Of a DNA stretch of 64,000 nt, positions 10,891 to 21,025 are shown piece by piece. How positions within the stretch are numbered: the first letter of the stretch is position 1; each line of letters opens with the position of its first letter. The stretch is from Gnetum montanum (taxonomy: Eukaryota; Streptophyta; Gnetopsida; Gnetales; Gnetaceae). The DNA is taken from assembly GCA_015680685.1 (NCBI GenBank), contig MNCI01001992.1, forward strand, positions 441,343-505,342, written 5' to 3'. A program made the translations under genes and the position numbers. The notes under the pieces are model-generated. The model did not search any database. It worked only from the letters and a program-made list of their open reading frames with translations, and was not told the DNA's origin.

Positions 10891-11571
10891 TGGTGATTCC
10901 AGGTAAGTGCTTTTTATAATAGATCAGACTATAGCTCTTGTATTTACATCAGTTAGCAAACTGTAAAAATGTCCTGTCAAACAATGATTCCCTGGTTATG
11001 CTTCGTTACATGTATGATTTAACCACTGTATCAGGTGGAAAGTTACCTCTGAAACGCTGACACAGTTCAGTGTATATTGATTTTAATTATTAAATTTCCT
11101 GATTACTTGCATATTGTCAGCCTCTTAGATCAGGTCTTGCTATTAGCTTATTCCCCTTCCAGGTTGTTCTGAAAACCCATATCCACATACATGTTCTTTC
11201 CTGAACTTTCTAACTTCCTAAATATTTGCAGTGAAGCACTATTATGCATCTCAAACCTGAAATCAGAAAATTTTACTGAAATGAAAGCATTTTCAACTTT
11301 GCATTCAGATGTTTGATTTTCAATCTAGTTTTTAAAACATTTTAACCCCTACCTCTTTGACAGCCCTAACCATTCCTAAAGTATTGTATTTGATTCATTT
11401 TATAGATTTTAAAGATAGATGTTTCCTGTGCAGGTTTAATGAAAAGAACAAGATGGGTCCATGTCAACTCGCACCAGCTTCAGTGAAATATCTGGAAAGA
11501 TGAGCCTTCTATACTAGACCATGCCTATGCAAATGAAAACATTATATTTTCCTTTGCCTATCAAAAATAAA
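10891..11571 (+). other. 3' UTR of the receptor kinase with a probable UTR intron
   Basis: A strong donor (CCAG|GTAAGTGC, intron from 10,903) lies 12 bases after the stop codon. Acceptor candidates are at 11,162 (CCCTTCCAG) and 11,433 (TTTCCTGTGCAG). An AATAAA signal lies at 11,566-11,571. A spliced 3' UTR of this kind is an inference from signals only. It could bring the transcript under nonsense-mediated decay control, because a junction would lie close downstream of the stop. Confidence 0.4.
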
Positions 11572-11599
11572 TACTTTCATGTTGATGTAGGGAAATTGA

Positions 11600-12532
11600 T
11601 TCTGGTTTTTTCTCTTTCAGAGTTCTGGGCTAGGGTGATCATTTTAGGCAAGTTCTAATTTACTGCGTGAGAATATTGTGTTAACTAATTTGATAGAGAA
11701 GCTTTAAGGTTTTCTTTTTCCTAAGTTTTTGTCTATTTTATATATAATAATTCTATTTTAATTTTTGGATAAAGAAATTGTTTAATTGATGTAGAGATAC
11801 AATACTATTTTTGCAAACGAAAATTGGTCTTTCATTTTGCCAACTTGCCATTAATTCAGAATTTCTGTTTAGGGGATGGCTAGAAAAAGGAATTTACAAC
11901 ATAAATAATGCATTATTCTAACCATGGTACTCAACCTTTGCATTGTCATAAGAGTTAAAATACATTATATAATGTTTTATGATATAATATAATAACTAGA
12001 GGGAGCCTTTAAAACTTTGGCTTGAATATTTAAGACAAATCCTTCCATGTTTTCTAACAATTTATTCTGCTAATTTTTACTAGGTTTTTCAAATTACAAC
12101 ACACACAATCTATCTTTATCTATTGGACTTGAAACCTCCTTTACTTCATTTATTACTCTCTAAAGAATTTATAAAGGAGTATTTACTTTGAATAGTTTCG
12201 ATTGTTACTTAAAGTAACAAGTTAACGTGTCGTTGCTTGTCCAACCTCTATAGAGATTGAAGAGGGTACTTCTGTTGTACCAACCTTTTTATCATGCATT
12301 TTTATTTTGGTAATTGGAAATTTTTATTATAGAGATTGATCCTATATCATAAAATGTGTTCATTCAAATTTTATGTTACATGCCTAGTAATCAAAGGTTT
12401 GTTTCAAGATTAATGATGTGATGCAAAAACATGACATTTAACTCTTTTAATCAAGGTGTTATTTTGGATTTGTTTTACTTGTTAAGTTAAGCAATGTTTC
12501 AATGGTGCATGTCCTAAATATAATGTCATTTA
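11600..12532. other. No gene seen
   Basis: AT-rich intergenic DNA between the receptor kinase and the first LTR fragment. Confidence 0.45.
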
Positions 12533-13043
12533 TGTTGATTTCTTTGGATGTAACAAGATTTGAAAGAATTTTTTATCTTGTCGCTTTTTGGCAACTTTAT
12601 ATATTCGATGATGTGGGCAGCCCAACTAAGAAAAACTAAATTTTATTTCATTTTATAGTTGTGATATCTTTGTGATCTGAATGAGTTTTTAGCTTATTCC
12701 AGGCTTTTTGGAAAGTTCATTCTATAATCTATAAGCCTATAAACTTTTAGCTTCATTGGAATTTATTTATAATTTAAATCTATCCTAAAAAGGGATCTTG
12801 AATAAAATTGTTCAGCATCTAGAATAGAAATTAGTGATTTGCAAGATGAATATCTCTGACATGAGAGAGTTATGGAAAGAGTGAATACTTGATACAAAGC
12901 TCTTTCAACAATCTACTTAAAAAACTTGGAATTGATTTAAGTTGATTTGATTGTTAGAATCTATAACACAAAAGTGGCCTTGAATGTAATTGTTCAACTT
13001 CTTAGATTAATGAAATGTAAATATGATGAATTAGTGAAAGATC
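12533..13043 (-). repeat. Inverted partial LTR of the 13-16.5 kb Copia family
   Basis: The reverse complement aligns with the 3' half of the LTRs at 13,044 and 15,427. Shared blocks include GTTGGGC(T/C)...CCACATCA, AGATATCA, TATAGATT-TAGAATGA, AGATTGTTGAAAGAGCTTTG, CCACTTTTGTGT and TTCATTAATC-AAGAAGTTGA. The LTR terminus is at 12,533 (TGTTGATT, the complement of an ending in CA). The other side stops exactly where the plus-strand element begins at 13,044, so the two are head to head with no spacer. Confidence 0.8.
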
Positions 13044-14096
13044 TATTGGTTCTAGTATGTACTTTGGAAACTCTTACTATACTCATTCTAAATGTCCATT
13101 TTGTGGTTTAGAAGCAAGACAAAGAAACAAATTTAACAAGCCCAAAGTCAAGGTAATAGAAGGCAATATCTATATATGGAAATATAGTAAAAGTACATAG
13201 TCAAAGCTCAAACCTTAGAAGAGATCAAGTGAAGCTTTTGTAAATAAGGACTAAAGCTATGTAATTTATATTTGAATTATAATGCCATATAAAACAACAT
13301 AGGAAATTCTATTATTTTTAATTTTATTAAAAGATTGATGGGTAGATGTACTTAAAAATGACTTCAATCTCTCATGTATCTTGAATTTTTAGCCCATTTT
13401 TTCATAAAATGGACTTGTTCTATCATATTCTAATATGGCCTTGTTATTTGGCTATAAATATATGAGAAAATTATGTTTATAAGTGAAGCAATTACACAAT
13501 TTATCTCACAATCCCATATCCTCTTTATCATCTACAATCCCATTTATAATTTCACAATTTATCCCATTACAAGTTCATTCATCATCAATTCATCATATTC
13601 ATAAGTTTTCATTAATCAAAGAAGTTGAAAATTATATTCAGGTCCACTTTTGTGTAACAAATTTTAATAATCAAATTAATTGAAATAATCTACAAACTTT
13701 GTAGATAGGTAGATTGTTGAAAGAGCTTTGTATTAAGTATTCATTCACTCCATAACTCTCTTAGATCACAAAGATATTCTTTTTGAAAGTTAGCAATTTC
13801 TATTTTAGACGTTGAATAGTTTTACTTCAAACCCATTTTTCAAGCTAGATGTAGGTCATTAAATAAATTCAAAATAATCTAAAATTTTACAGACCGATAG
13901 ATTGCAGAACAAGCTTTCTAACAAGTCTAAAATCAACATAAAATTCATTTGGATTATGAAGATATTACAATTCCAAAATAAAAAAAAGGTCAATTTTTCT
14001 TAGTTTAGCTATCCACATCAATCAATATATTGGGCTACTAAAAATTTGTAAAATAATTTTTTTTTCAAATCCTCATACATCCAAAAAAAATTTACA
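13044..14096 (+). repeat. 5' LTR of deleted Copia element (about 1,053 bp)
   Basis: Begins TATTGGTTCTAGTATG and ends TTTACA. Its partner at 15,427 begins TGTTGGTTCTAGTATG, so TA here is a mutated TG terminus. A TATA box, GGCTATAAATATATGAG, lies near 13,450. It is followed directly by a Met-tRNA-type primer binding site at 14,099-14,110. An LTR of about 1 kb is long for a Copia element. Confidence 0.85.
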
Positions 14097-14098
14097 AT

Positions 14099-14110
14099 TG
14101 GTATTAGAGC
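14099..14110 (+). other. Primer binding site (initiator Met-tRNA type)
   Basis: TGGTATTAGAGC, one transition away from the standard plant TGGTATCAGAGC, two bases after the LTR end. Confidence 0.8.
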
Positions 14111-14114
14111 AAAA

Positions 14115-15426
14115 GATGAAGCCATGGGTGATACAAGTAAGAACTTTCTAACATGTTCAATAATTTATGATGGTACTCAAAATTTTAAATTATGGTAGGA
14201 ATTAACACAGGGACTATTATATCACAATGATGTTTGAAGTAACATGGACAAAGGTAGTGAAATTCCAATTTTTTTTTACAAAAATCTAAGAAAGAAATTC
14301 TAGAAAATAATTAAAGAAGAAGAATTTGCAAAAGACATTATATGCAATTCAAATTGTGGAAGAACCAGAAATGTAATGCCAAAATTGAAGACTAGCAAGG
14401 AAATGTGGCAATTCATCTAAGAAAATATAAAGACAAGAATGAAATAATTCAAACAAAATTAGAAACTACAAACAATCAATGAAGAGAAACTCATAGTTAA
14501 AAAACCAAGAAGAATGCAACAAAGAACAATACAAAAATTTAGAAGAGAAGCAAAGCAAGAAGTTAAAAATTGAAGGAGAGGCAACACCATCAAGAAAATA
14601 AGCAACCAATCTTTTATGCATTTTACCATTTAGATAAAAAAATTACTTCAAACAAGTGGCTACTCGAAACCGGTTGTGGAAATCACATGGCTTCAAGAAT
14701 TGATGACTTTATAGATGTATCATTTAGAAGAGGCCTTGGAAAACTATATTTTGAGGATGGAAGAGAACTCCATATTTTTCGAAAAGGTTCAATAAATATT
14801 AGTATGAAAGATAGAAATTATTTTGAAATTAGAAATGTATTTTATGTTTCGAATCTTGAAAAATCCTATATATAAATTGACCAATGGACAAATAATGACT
14901 ATAAATTAGTATTTGATAAAAACACATGCATCATTTATGATGAGAACAATATGAAAGCCAAACTTGAGATGGTTGGGAATTAGATCTATTGCCTAGCAAT
15001 AACTTCAAATTCAAAGAATTCAAGATATAGAAAAAATCAAAAGGTGCCTCTAAAAAATGAAAGAAAATTGAAGAAATAAAAGACCTAGAACATTACCTAT
15101 ACAACTTATTCAAAGACGAAAAGTAAGTTGTCTGTGCCACAATATTGAAGATTGAAGAAATACATGAAGAAAGGAAAGATGTTCACTCACCTTTGTCAAA
15201 TTTCAAAGAATGTAAAGACGTTTCGACCACCTTACCAAAGCAATAAAAAAAAAGGAAACTATAATTTAAAACAAGAAATAACTATTGAAGTTCAAAATTA
15301 CCAAATAGAAGTTTAACAAAAGAGAGAAATAATAAAAAATGCTGATCAAGTTTCTAAAACAATTGAAGATTTGTTAAATTCAAAGACAAGCTACAACAAC
15401 TCTAAAGTATATCCTAAAGGTGGGAT
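14115..15426 (+). pseudogene. Copia gag-protease remnant, pol deleted
   Basis: After the primer binding site a broken gag can be followed: IIYDGTQNFKLW at about 14,159-14,193 is the typical N-terminal (FxGxNFxxW) pattern. Then 14,570-14,875 contains a protease: WLLETGCGNHMAS, where the family has W-DSG--NHM (so the catalytic Asp reads Glu), followed by the usual block up to VFYVSNLEKSY, matching V-YVP-L--NL. No zinc knuckle, integrase, reverse transcriptase or RNase H could be seen in the last 500 bases, so most of pol is gone. Stops and frame changes are frequent. The 3' end shows a purine-rich AAGGTGGGAT just before the 3' LTR. Confidence 0.75.
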
Positions 15427-16496
15427 TGTTGGTTCTAGTATGCACTTTGAAAACTCTTACTCCATTCATTCTAAATGCCCATGTTGTAATTTAGAAGCAA
15501 AACAAAGAAACTAATTTAACAAGCCCAAATTCAAGGTAATAAAAGGCCATATCTACATGTGGAAATATATTCAAAGTATGTAGTCAAAGTTCAAACCTTA
15601 AGAGAACATAAAGCTCAAGTGAAGCCAAAATAGGTTTTTTGTAAATAGGTACCAAAGGCATGTAATTTATATTTGAATTATTATGACACATAAAAAAGTA
15701 TGGAAAGTTCTATTATTTTTACTTTTATTAAAAGATTGATGAGCGGATGTAATTAGAAAATGGCCCCAATCTCTTATGTTTCTTGAATTTCTAGTCCAAT
15801 TTTTCATAAAATAGGCTTGTCTCATCATATTCTATTATGGCCTCATCATTTGGCTATAAATATGTGACCAAATCATATTTGTAAGTGAAGAAATTCTACA
15901 ATTTATCCCATAATCTCATATCATATTTATCATCTACAATCCCATTCCCAATTTTACAATTTATTCTATTACAAGTTCATTCATCAATTCATCCTATCCA
16001 CTAATTCTCATTAATCAAGGAGTTGAACAATCACATTTAAGACCACTCTTGTGTAACATATTTCAACCATCAAATCAACTCAAATTAATACTAAATTTTG
16101 TAGAAAGGTAGATTGTTGAAAAAGATTTGTATCAAATATTTACTCACTTCATAACTCTCTTGAACAGCAAAGATATTCTTTCTTGCAAAATAAAAATTTA
16201 TATTCTAAATGCTAAACAATTTTTTCCAAGACCCTTCTTTAGGTCATATTTGAATGATCAAATAAAATCCACTTGATCTTACATTTTACAGGTTTATAGA
16301 TTGTAGAATGAGCTTTTGAGGAAAGCTAAGATTAGCCTAAAACTCTTTAGGATCACGAAGATATCATGATTGTAAAATTAGAAAAAATTAGAATTTTTTT
16401 AAGTTGGGCCATCCACATCATCCGATATATTGGGCTATCAAAACTCTACGATTTAAAAAATTCTTTAAAATCTTTTTACATCCCCAAAAATCTATA
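15427..16496 (+). repeat. 3' LTR of deleted Copia element (about 1,070 bp)
   Basis: Aligned over its length with 13,044-14,096, including TATA GGCTATAAATATGTG near 15,850, the ATCCCATTCCCAATTTTACAATTTATT-like block, and GATATATTGGGCTA. It ends CTATA where the partner has TTTACA. The bases outside (AGATC on the left, GGGTG on the right) do not match, so no target-site duplication survives. Confidence 0.85.
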
Positions 16497-16640
16497 GGGT
16501 GTTAGCCTAGTGGTATGAGTCTTGGCCTAGTAATTTCTAAGTCACTGGTTCAATTCTATTAGGTAGCATTAAGTTATAAACTTCTATAAATCTTGGGGTG
16601 TACCTATGTTTCAATTATTTTGGGTTTCAACACCTCCCAA
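16497..16640 (+). mobile_element. tRNA-derived SINE-like fragment
   Basis: An A-box-like TAGCCTAGTGGT starts at 16,503 and a B-box-like GGTTCAATTCT at 16,547. The 44-nt spacing is what an RNA polymerase III tRNA promoter has. The acceptor arms do not pair, so it is not a tRNA gene; a SINE head is the likeliest reading. It touches the Copia 3' LTR. Its 3' end is uncertain: the AT-rich body has no clear poly-A or poly-T tail. Confidence 0.45.
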
Positions 16641-17460
16641 ATTTGATTTATAACTCAACATTATTCACTAAAATCAAATTTATAACTTTTTTTTTATAAT
16701 ATTTACCCCTACATCCAAGATGTAGCACAATGGTCAAAACACTCATCTCTTGGTTAGGCAAGCGTTGTGCTACAGCCTCAATGTCTATTTTCTTTTTGTT
16801 TAAAAACAAAATATTTACCCCACATTGTACAGTCCTACCACCAAAATCAAATATATAACTCGGATCTTTCAAATCAAAAGTCTTACCACTTGGCTTATTT
16901 CTTCTTCTTTAATAAATAGCTTCAGAGATGGCATTGTGGACAAGGCCAAATTTTGGAAAAAGCAAAGGGGTGTTCCTTCAACATATATACACATGTCCTA
17001 AGAATGTTAATACAGGACGTCTTGCTAAAGCTAAACTTATCTAGGGATGGATTGATGTAGCATCCTCAAAAAGACAAGAGGATTAAGAGGACAAAAAAAG
17101 GGTCTGAAGCAGGGGATCCAAAAATACATCTATTGTTTTTGTTTTTTTTTTAAAGCAAAATTCGCCCAAACTACGAAATAAGTGTTAACTATATCAGGTT
17201 TCAGGTAAGGTTGGGAGAGGATCCCAAACGACACCCCAAGACCATCATACTTTTAAAGAACTTAAAAACATATTGTCATTCACCCTTTACCTTGAAATAC
17301 TAGAAGGATAAAATGCTTTTTGATTGAGAAGAACATTGATGACTTCAAATAAATACATACTCATAAAATTACTGTACTCATCCTATATGCTAGTTACATG
17401 GAATGCAATCTGGTTCACATGTATACCTGACAATTCTAGATTTTAGCATTTACATTTAAC
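16641..17460. other. No gene seen; a second A-box-like motif
   Basis: Around 16,718-16,775 there is TAGCACAATGGTCAAA with a GTAGCAC...GTGCTAC inverted repeat. This recalls a decayed tRNA-like or SINE piece, but without a B box. The rest is AT-rich and unassigned. Confidence 0.3.
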
Positions 17461-17729
17461 AATTTATTGCCAAAGCACAAAATCATCAAAACAATTTTCC
17501 ATGCATTGCTCCTACTTTTAGATCAATGATGACAACATAATGCAGTTGATACTTGATACTCATCGATATTAGTTGACATTTGTGGTAGGAAGCTGAATAT
17601 TGTCGTTATTATCATCTATATAAACATATCCATCAAGAATAGGCCAACAGATAATTTACAGATTTTGAAGCAATGCATAGTATAACAGAATGGTAAGAGA
17701 GCAGAGAACTGTTGAACTTTATCTCTTGC
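17461..17729 (-). other. Probable 3' UTR of the glutamate synthase copy
   Basis: On the minus strand the stop at 17,732-17,730 is followed by about 260 bases of AT-rich non-coding sequence with a CAATAAATTG signal (complement of 17,462-17,471). Inferred from position. Confidence 0.5.
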
Positions 17730-17844
17730 TCAAGCTGATTTAATAGTAGCAAACCTCTCAACTATCTCACCTCCAACATTAGCACTAGCTTCTGGAGCAT
17801 CTTCCTCACTAGGTGGTACAAGTTGCCAAAACAAAGGTAAATAT

Positions 17845-18385
17845 TGTTGGAAAAAACTAATTGTGAAGCGGTAGATCATAGCAATGAATTAACACTTGCT
17901 TATTCATGAACTACACTTTCCATTTTTATCGTCCGATAGTTTTATAATTTTCCCTAAAGATAACATAAGACTTCTAAACGTGTTGTGAAGATCTATCTTA
18001 GTTAATTTTAGATGTTTCCAATTTTGTAAGCCCAGATGTGGCTATTTAAGTCTATCATGGGATCGGTCATACACAAGAGTTAAGAGTTCTCCCATTGCAT
18101 GAGAAAGAGGCTTCTTCTTGTTCTCTCCTTGTGATGAAGAGAGAATCTTGTTATTTCCACATTGCATGAGAGAGAGACTTCTTCTTGTTCTGTCCTTGTG
18201 ATGAAGAGAGAAGCGTGTTATTTCCACATTGCTTGAGAGAGAGGCTTCTTCTTGTTCTTTCCTTATGATGAAGAGAGAAGCTTGTTATTTCCATTGCTGA
18301 TAATAAGATTCTTCTACATTTTCCTATGGTTCAATTGCTCTTTATTTTCATCGCATTTCATATTTTGCTACCAGATCTGCTAACA
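17845..18385 (+). repeat. 5' LTR of the Copia element
   Basis: 541 bp, TGTTGG to CTAACA. TATTTAAGT near 18,043 is the TATA candidate. It contains a threefold 67-bp tandem repeat downstream of it. Confidence 0.95.
18094..18293 (+). repeat. 67-bp tandem triplication inside the 5' LTR
   Basis: Three copies starting at 18,094, 18,161 and 18,228: ATTGCATGAGAGAGAGGCTT... ...GATGAAGAGAGAAGCTTGTT ATTTCCAC. The purine-rich GAAGAGAGAAG and pyrimidine-rich CTTCTTCTTGTTCT halves are partly complementary. The array lies just after the TATA candidate, so it would be transcribed. The same array is in the 3' LTR. Confidence 0.9.
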
Positions 18386-18386
18386 G

Positions 18387-18398
18387 TGGTATCGGAGC
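18387..18398 (+). other. Primer binding site of the Copia element
   Basis: TGGTATCGGAGC, one mismatch to the initiator Met-tRNA site TGGTATCAGAGC, one base after the LTR end. Confidence 0.9.
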
Positions 18399-18474
18399 TT
18401 CCAAGTTCATAGTCCATGGAAGTTTTGTAGATCATGCATACAAATTTTACAAAATTGCTAGCAAATATGAAATA

Positions 18475-20035
18475 GAGAAGTTCAATGGAAGAAAATTCAC
18501 ATTATGGAAAATAAAGATACAGGCAATTTTGTGTAAAGATAATTGCCTGGCAGCTATTGGAGAAAGGCCACGAGAGGTCACAGATGACGGTGATGGAAAT
18601 GCTATTACTAATTTACACTTAGCACTAGCAGATGGGGTTCTTTCAAGTATTGTAGAAAAGAAGATGACAAAGGAAATATGGGACACTCTGACGAAGCTGT
18701 ACGAGGCTCAATCACTCCACAACAAAATCTTCTTGAAGAGAAAACTTTACACTCTTCGTATGATAGAAACCTCATCAGTAACTGACCATATCAACACCCT
18801 AAATACTTTATTTTCTCAACTCACATCATTGGGCTATAAAGTAGATGTAGGTGAATGTGCAGAAATTCTACTTCAAAGTCTACCTGATTCATATGATCAA
18901 CTCATCATCAACTTGACCAACAATGTTCTTACGGATGATCTTTTCTTCGATGAGGTTGTAGTTATGGTTCTTGAAGAAGAAAGGCGATGCAAAAACAAGG
19001 AAGATAGGTTGGAAAACAAGGTGGAGGCCTTAAAAATGATGAGATGGAGATCCATGGAACGTGATTCCAATTGGAACCAAATTCATGGTAGATCCAAGTC
19101 AAGAAGTAGAAGGAGAAACATCACTTGCTATAACTGTGGCAAGAGAGGAAACCTAAAGAAGGAGTGTTGGAACAAGAAGAGTAATGAAAAGAATCCTCAA
19201 GGGAATATGGCAAGTACCTCATATGATGGTGATGTTCTATACAGTGAGGCAACTATTGCTAAAGGCAAACAGAAGCTCATTGATGCTTGGATCTTGGATT
19301 CAGGAGCAACATGGCACATGACCTCTCGGAGAGAATGGTTTTATCACTACAAACCAATCTCAGAAGGATCTGTGTACATGGGAAATGATCATGCTTTGAA
19401 AATCACTGGTATTGGTACTATCAAGATAAAGATGTATGATGGCACTATTTCCACCATACAAGAGGTATGACATGTGGAGGGCCTGAAGAAAAATCTACTA
19501 TATTTAGGATAACTAGATGATGTTGGGTGCAAAACTCGTATAGAGAATGGGATCCTGAACATTACCAAAACTGCGCTTGTGGTAATGAAGGTAGAAAAGG
19601 TTGCTGCAAATCTGTACATGCTTATGGGGAACACACATAAAGTGGGAGAATCTTCTGTTGCATCAACTAGTTTGGAAGATGATTCGATGATGTTGTGGCA
19701 TCGAAAACTTGGTCATATGTTACAACAAGGTTTGCAGATTCTCTCTAAATAGAGACTTCTTCTTGGGCTTAATTCGGTATTTTTACCATTTTGTGAGCAT
19801 TGTGTTACTAGTAAGCAACATAGATTAAATTTTAGCACATCAACTGCTAAGAGTAGAGGCATCTTGGACTTGCTACACACTGATGTTTGGAAAGCACCAG
19901 TGACTTCCCTAGGAGGAGCAAGATACTTTGTATCTTTCATTGATGATTTCTCCAGGAGATGTTGGGTGTATCCAATCAAAAGGAAGGTAGATGTTTTCTC
20001 AGTCTTCAAAGTTTTTAGAGTGCAAGATTGAAGTT
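18475..20035 (+). pseudogene. Copia gag-protease-partial integrase polyprotein
   Basis: The frame is open from the gag N-terminus (EKFNGRKFTLWKIKIQAIL) to a stop at 19,468-19,470. Gag has the usual KEIWDTLTKLYE and LLQSLPDSYDQLI blocks, then a zinc knuckle CYNCGKRGNLKKEC, where the normal His position is Asn-Leu (so the CCHC is damaged). The protease active site WILDSGATWHMTSRREWF is intact at about 19,290. After two stops come the pre-integrase LWHRKLGHM and C--C pair, then the integrase core start HTDVWKAPVTSLGGARYFVS and FIDDFSRRCWVYPIK (first catalytic Asp present). The sequence ends abruptly near 20,030. Confidence 0.9.
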
Positions 20036-20142
20036 TAACTGGAGTAGATCCTTGTATGGCCTAGCAAAATCATAAGAAATATAGAATGACAAGGTAGAAA
20101 GGATGGTGTGGAGATTTGATTGATCCTCAATCAAAATCTCCA

Positions 20143-20152
20143 AGTGGGAGAT
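20143..20152 (+). other. Polypurine tract of the Copia element
   Basis: AGTGGGAGAT directly before the 3' LTR, as in most plant Copia elements. Confidence 0.85.
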
Positions 20153-20693
20153 TGTTGGAAAAAATTAACTGTGAAGTGGTAGATCACAACAATGAATTAG
20201 CAGTTGCTTATTCATGAACTACACTTTCTATTTTTATCGTCTGATAGTTTTAGAATTTTTCCTAAAGATAACATAAGACTTCTAAACATGTTGTGAAGAT
20301 CTATCTCAGTTAATTTTAGATGTTTCCAATTTTGTAACCCCAAATGTGGCTATTTAAGTCTGTCCTGGGATAGGTCATACACAAGAGTTAAGAGTCCTCC
20401 CATTGCATGAGAAAGAGGCTTCTTCTTGTTCTCTCCTTGTGATGAAGAGAGAAGCTTGTTATTTCCACATTGCATGAGAGAGAGACTTCTTCTTCTTCTC
20501 TCCTTGTGATGAAGAGAGAAGCTTGTTATTTCCACATTACTTGAGAGAGAGGCTTCTTCTTGTTCTTTCTTTTTGATGAAGAGAGAAGCTTGTTATTTCC
20601 ATTGCTGATAATAAGATTCTTCTGCATTTTCTTGTGCTTCAGTTGCTCTTTATTTTCATCTCATTTCATATTTTGCTGCCAAATATGCTAACA
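20153..20693 (+). repeat. 3' LTR of the Copia element
   Basis: 541 bp, gap-free against the 5' LTR, with the 67-bp array at 20,402-20,602. Followed by target-site duplication AATAT. Confidence 0.95.
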
Positions 20694-21025
20694 AATATTT
20701 GTCCCACTTCTTTAGAATGACCGCTCCTTTCCGACTTCGGTTTTTCTCTGCATGACAATTCCAAAAAGAGACACTTTTCAAGAATTATCATTATAATTTT
20801 TAAAAGGAGCAATGATGCATTCTAACTGAAGCATCATCTTTGACTTGAATTATATTACCACGACCTTCAATCAGCTGCTTAAGTTGTAACTAATCCATAG
20901 GTACAACAACTCTGCATCTTAACTATCTGTAATTGTTAAATTTTCTGACTTTTTCATTTTCATTTTGGTAACTATCTTAATAGTTATCTATCTTTCATCC
21001 AAGACATTATATTTTCTAATCTTAT

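Larger units (their letters stand above)
17845..20693 (+). mobile_element. Copia-type LTR retrotransposon, internally deleted (2,849 bp)
   Basis: Complete outer structure: two 541-bp LTRs, TGTTGG...CTAACA termini, a Met-tRNA primer binding site, a polypurine tract, and a perfect 5-bp target-site duplication AATAT (17,840-17,844 and 20,694-20,698). Internally it keeps gag, protease, the pre-integrase zinc region and the start of the integrase core. It then jumps at about 20,030 to a trace of reverse transcriptase (RSLYGL) and the polypurine tract. The lost part is most of integrase, RT and RNase H, so it could only have moved with help in trans, or was deleted after insertion. By hand count the LTRs differ at about 35 of 541 positions. 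Confidence 0.95.
17730..20926 (-). pseudogene. Ferredoxin-dependent glutamate synthase, last two exons, interrupted by Copia
   Basis: Minus-strand exon 20,926-20,865 reads LRCRVVVPMD*LQLKQLIE. The last exon starts at 20,747 after TCATGCAG and runs to 20,699, then resumes at 17,844 and ends at a TGA at 17,730. With the Copia element and one target-site duplication removed, it is a clean 53-residue frame containing GAVILKKWDKYLPLFWQLVP and PSEEDAPEASA. I recognise this as the C-terminus of plastid Fd-GOGAT, which makes two glutamates from glutamine and 2-oxoglutarate using reduced ferredoxin. The exon junction (GAA G|AG AAA) is in frame. The copy is dead here: the penultimate exon has a TAG (20,892-20,890) where Gln is expected, and the last exon is split. 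Upstream exons are not in the window or not recognisable. Intron presence argues against a retrocopy. Confidence 0.75.

Noticed and set aside
16497-16570. Functional tRNA gene
   Set aside because: A and B boxes are spaced correctly, but the acceptor, D and anticodon arms do not pair.
18042-18227. Minus-strand ORF of 61 codons, repeated at 20,350-20,535
   Set aside because: Produced by the 67-bp tandem repeat inside both LTRs of the Copia element.
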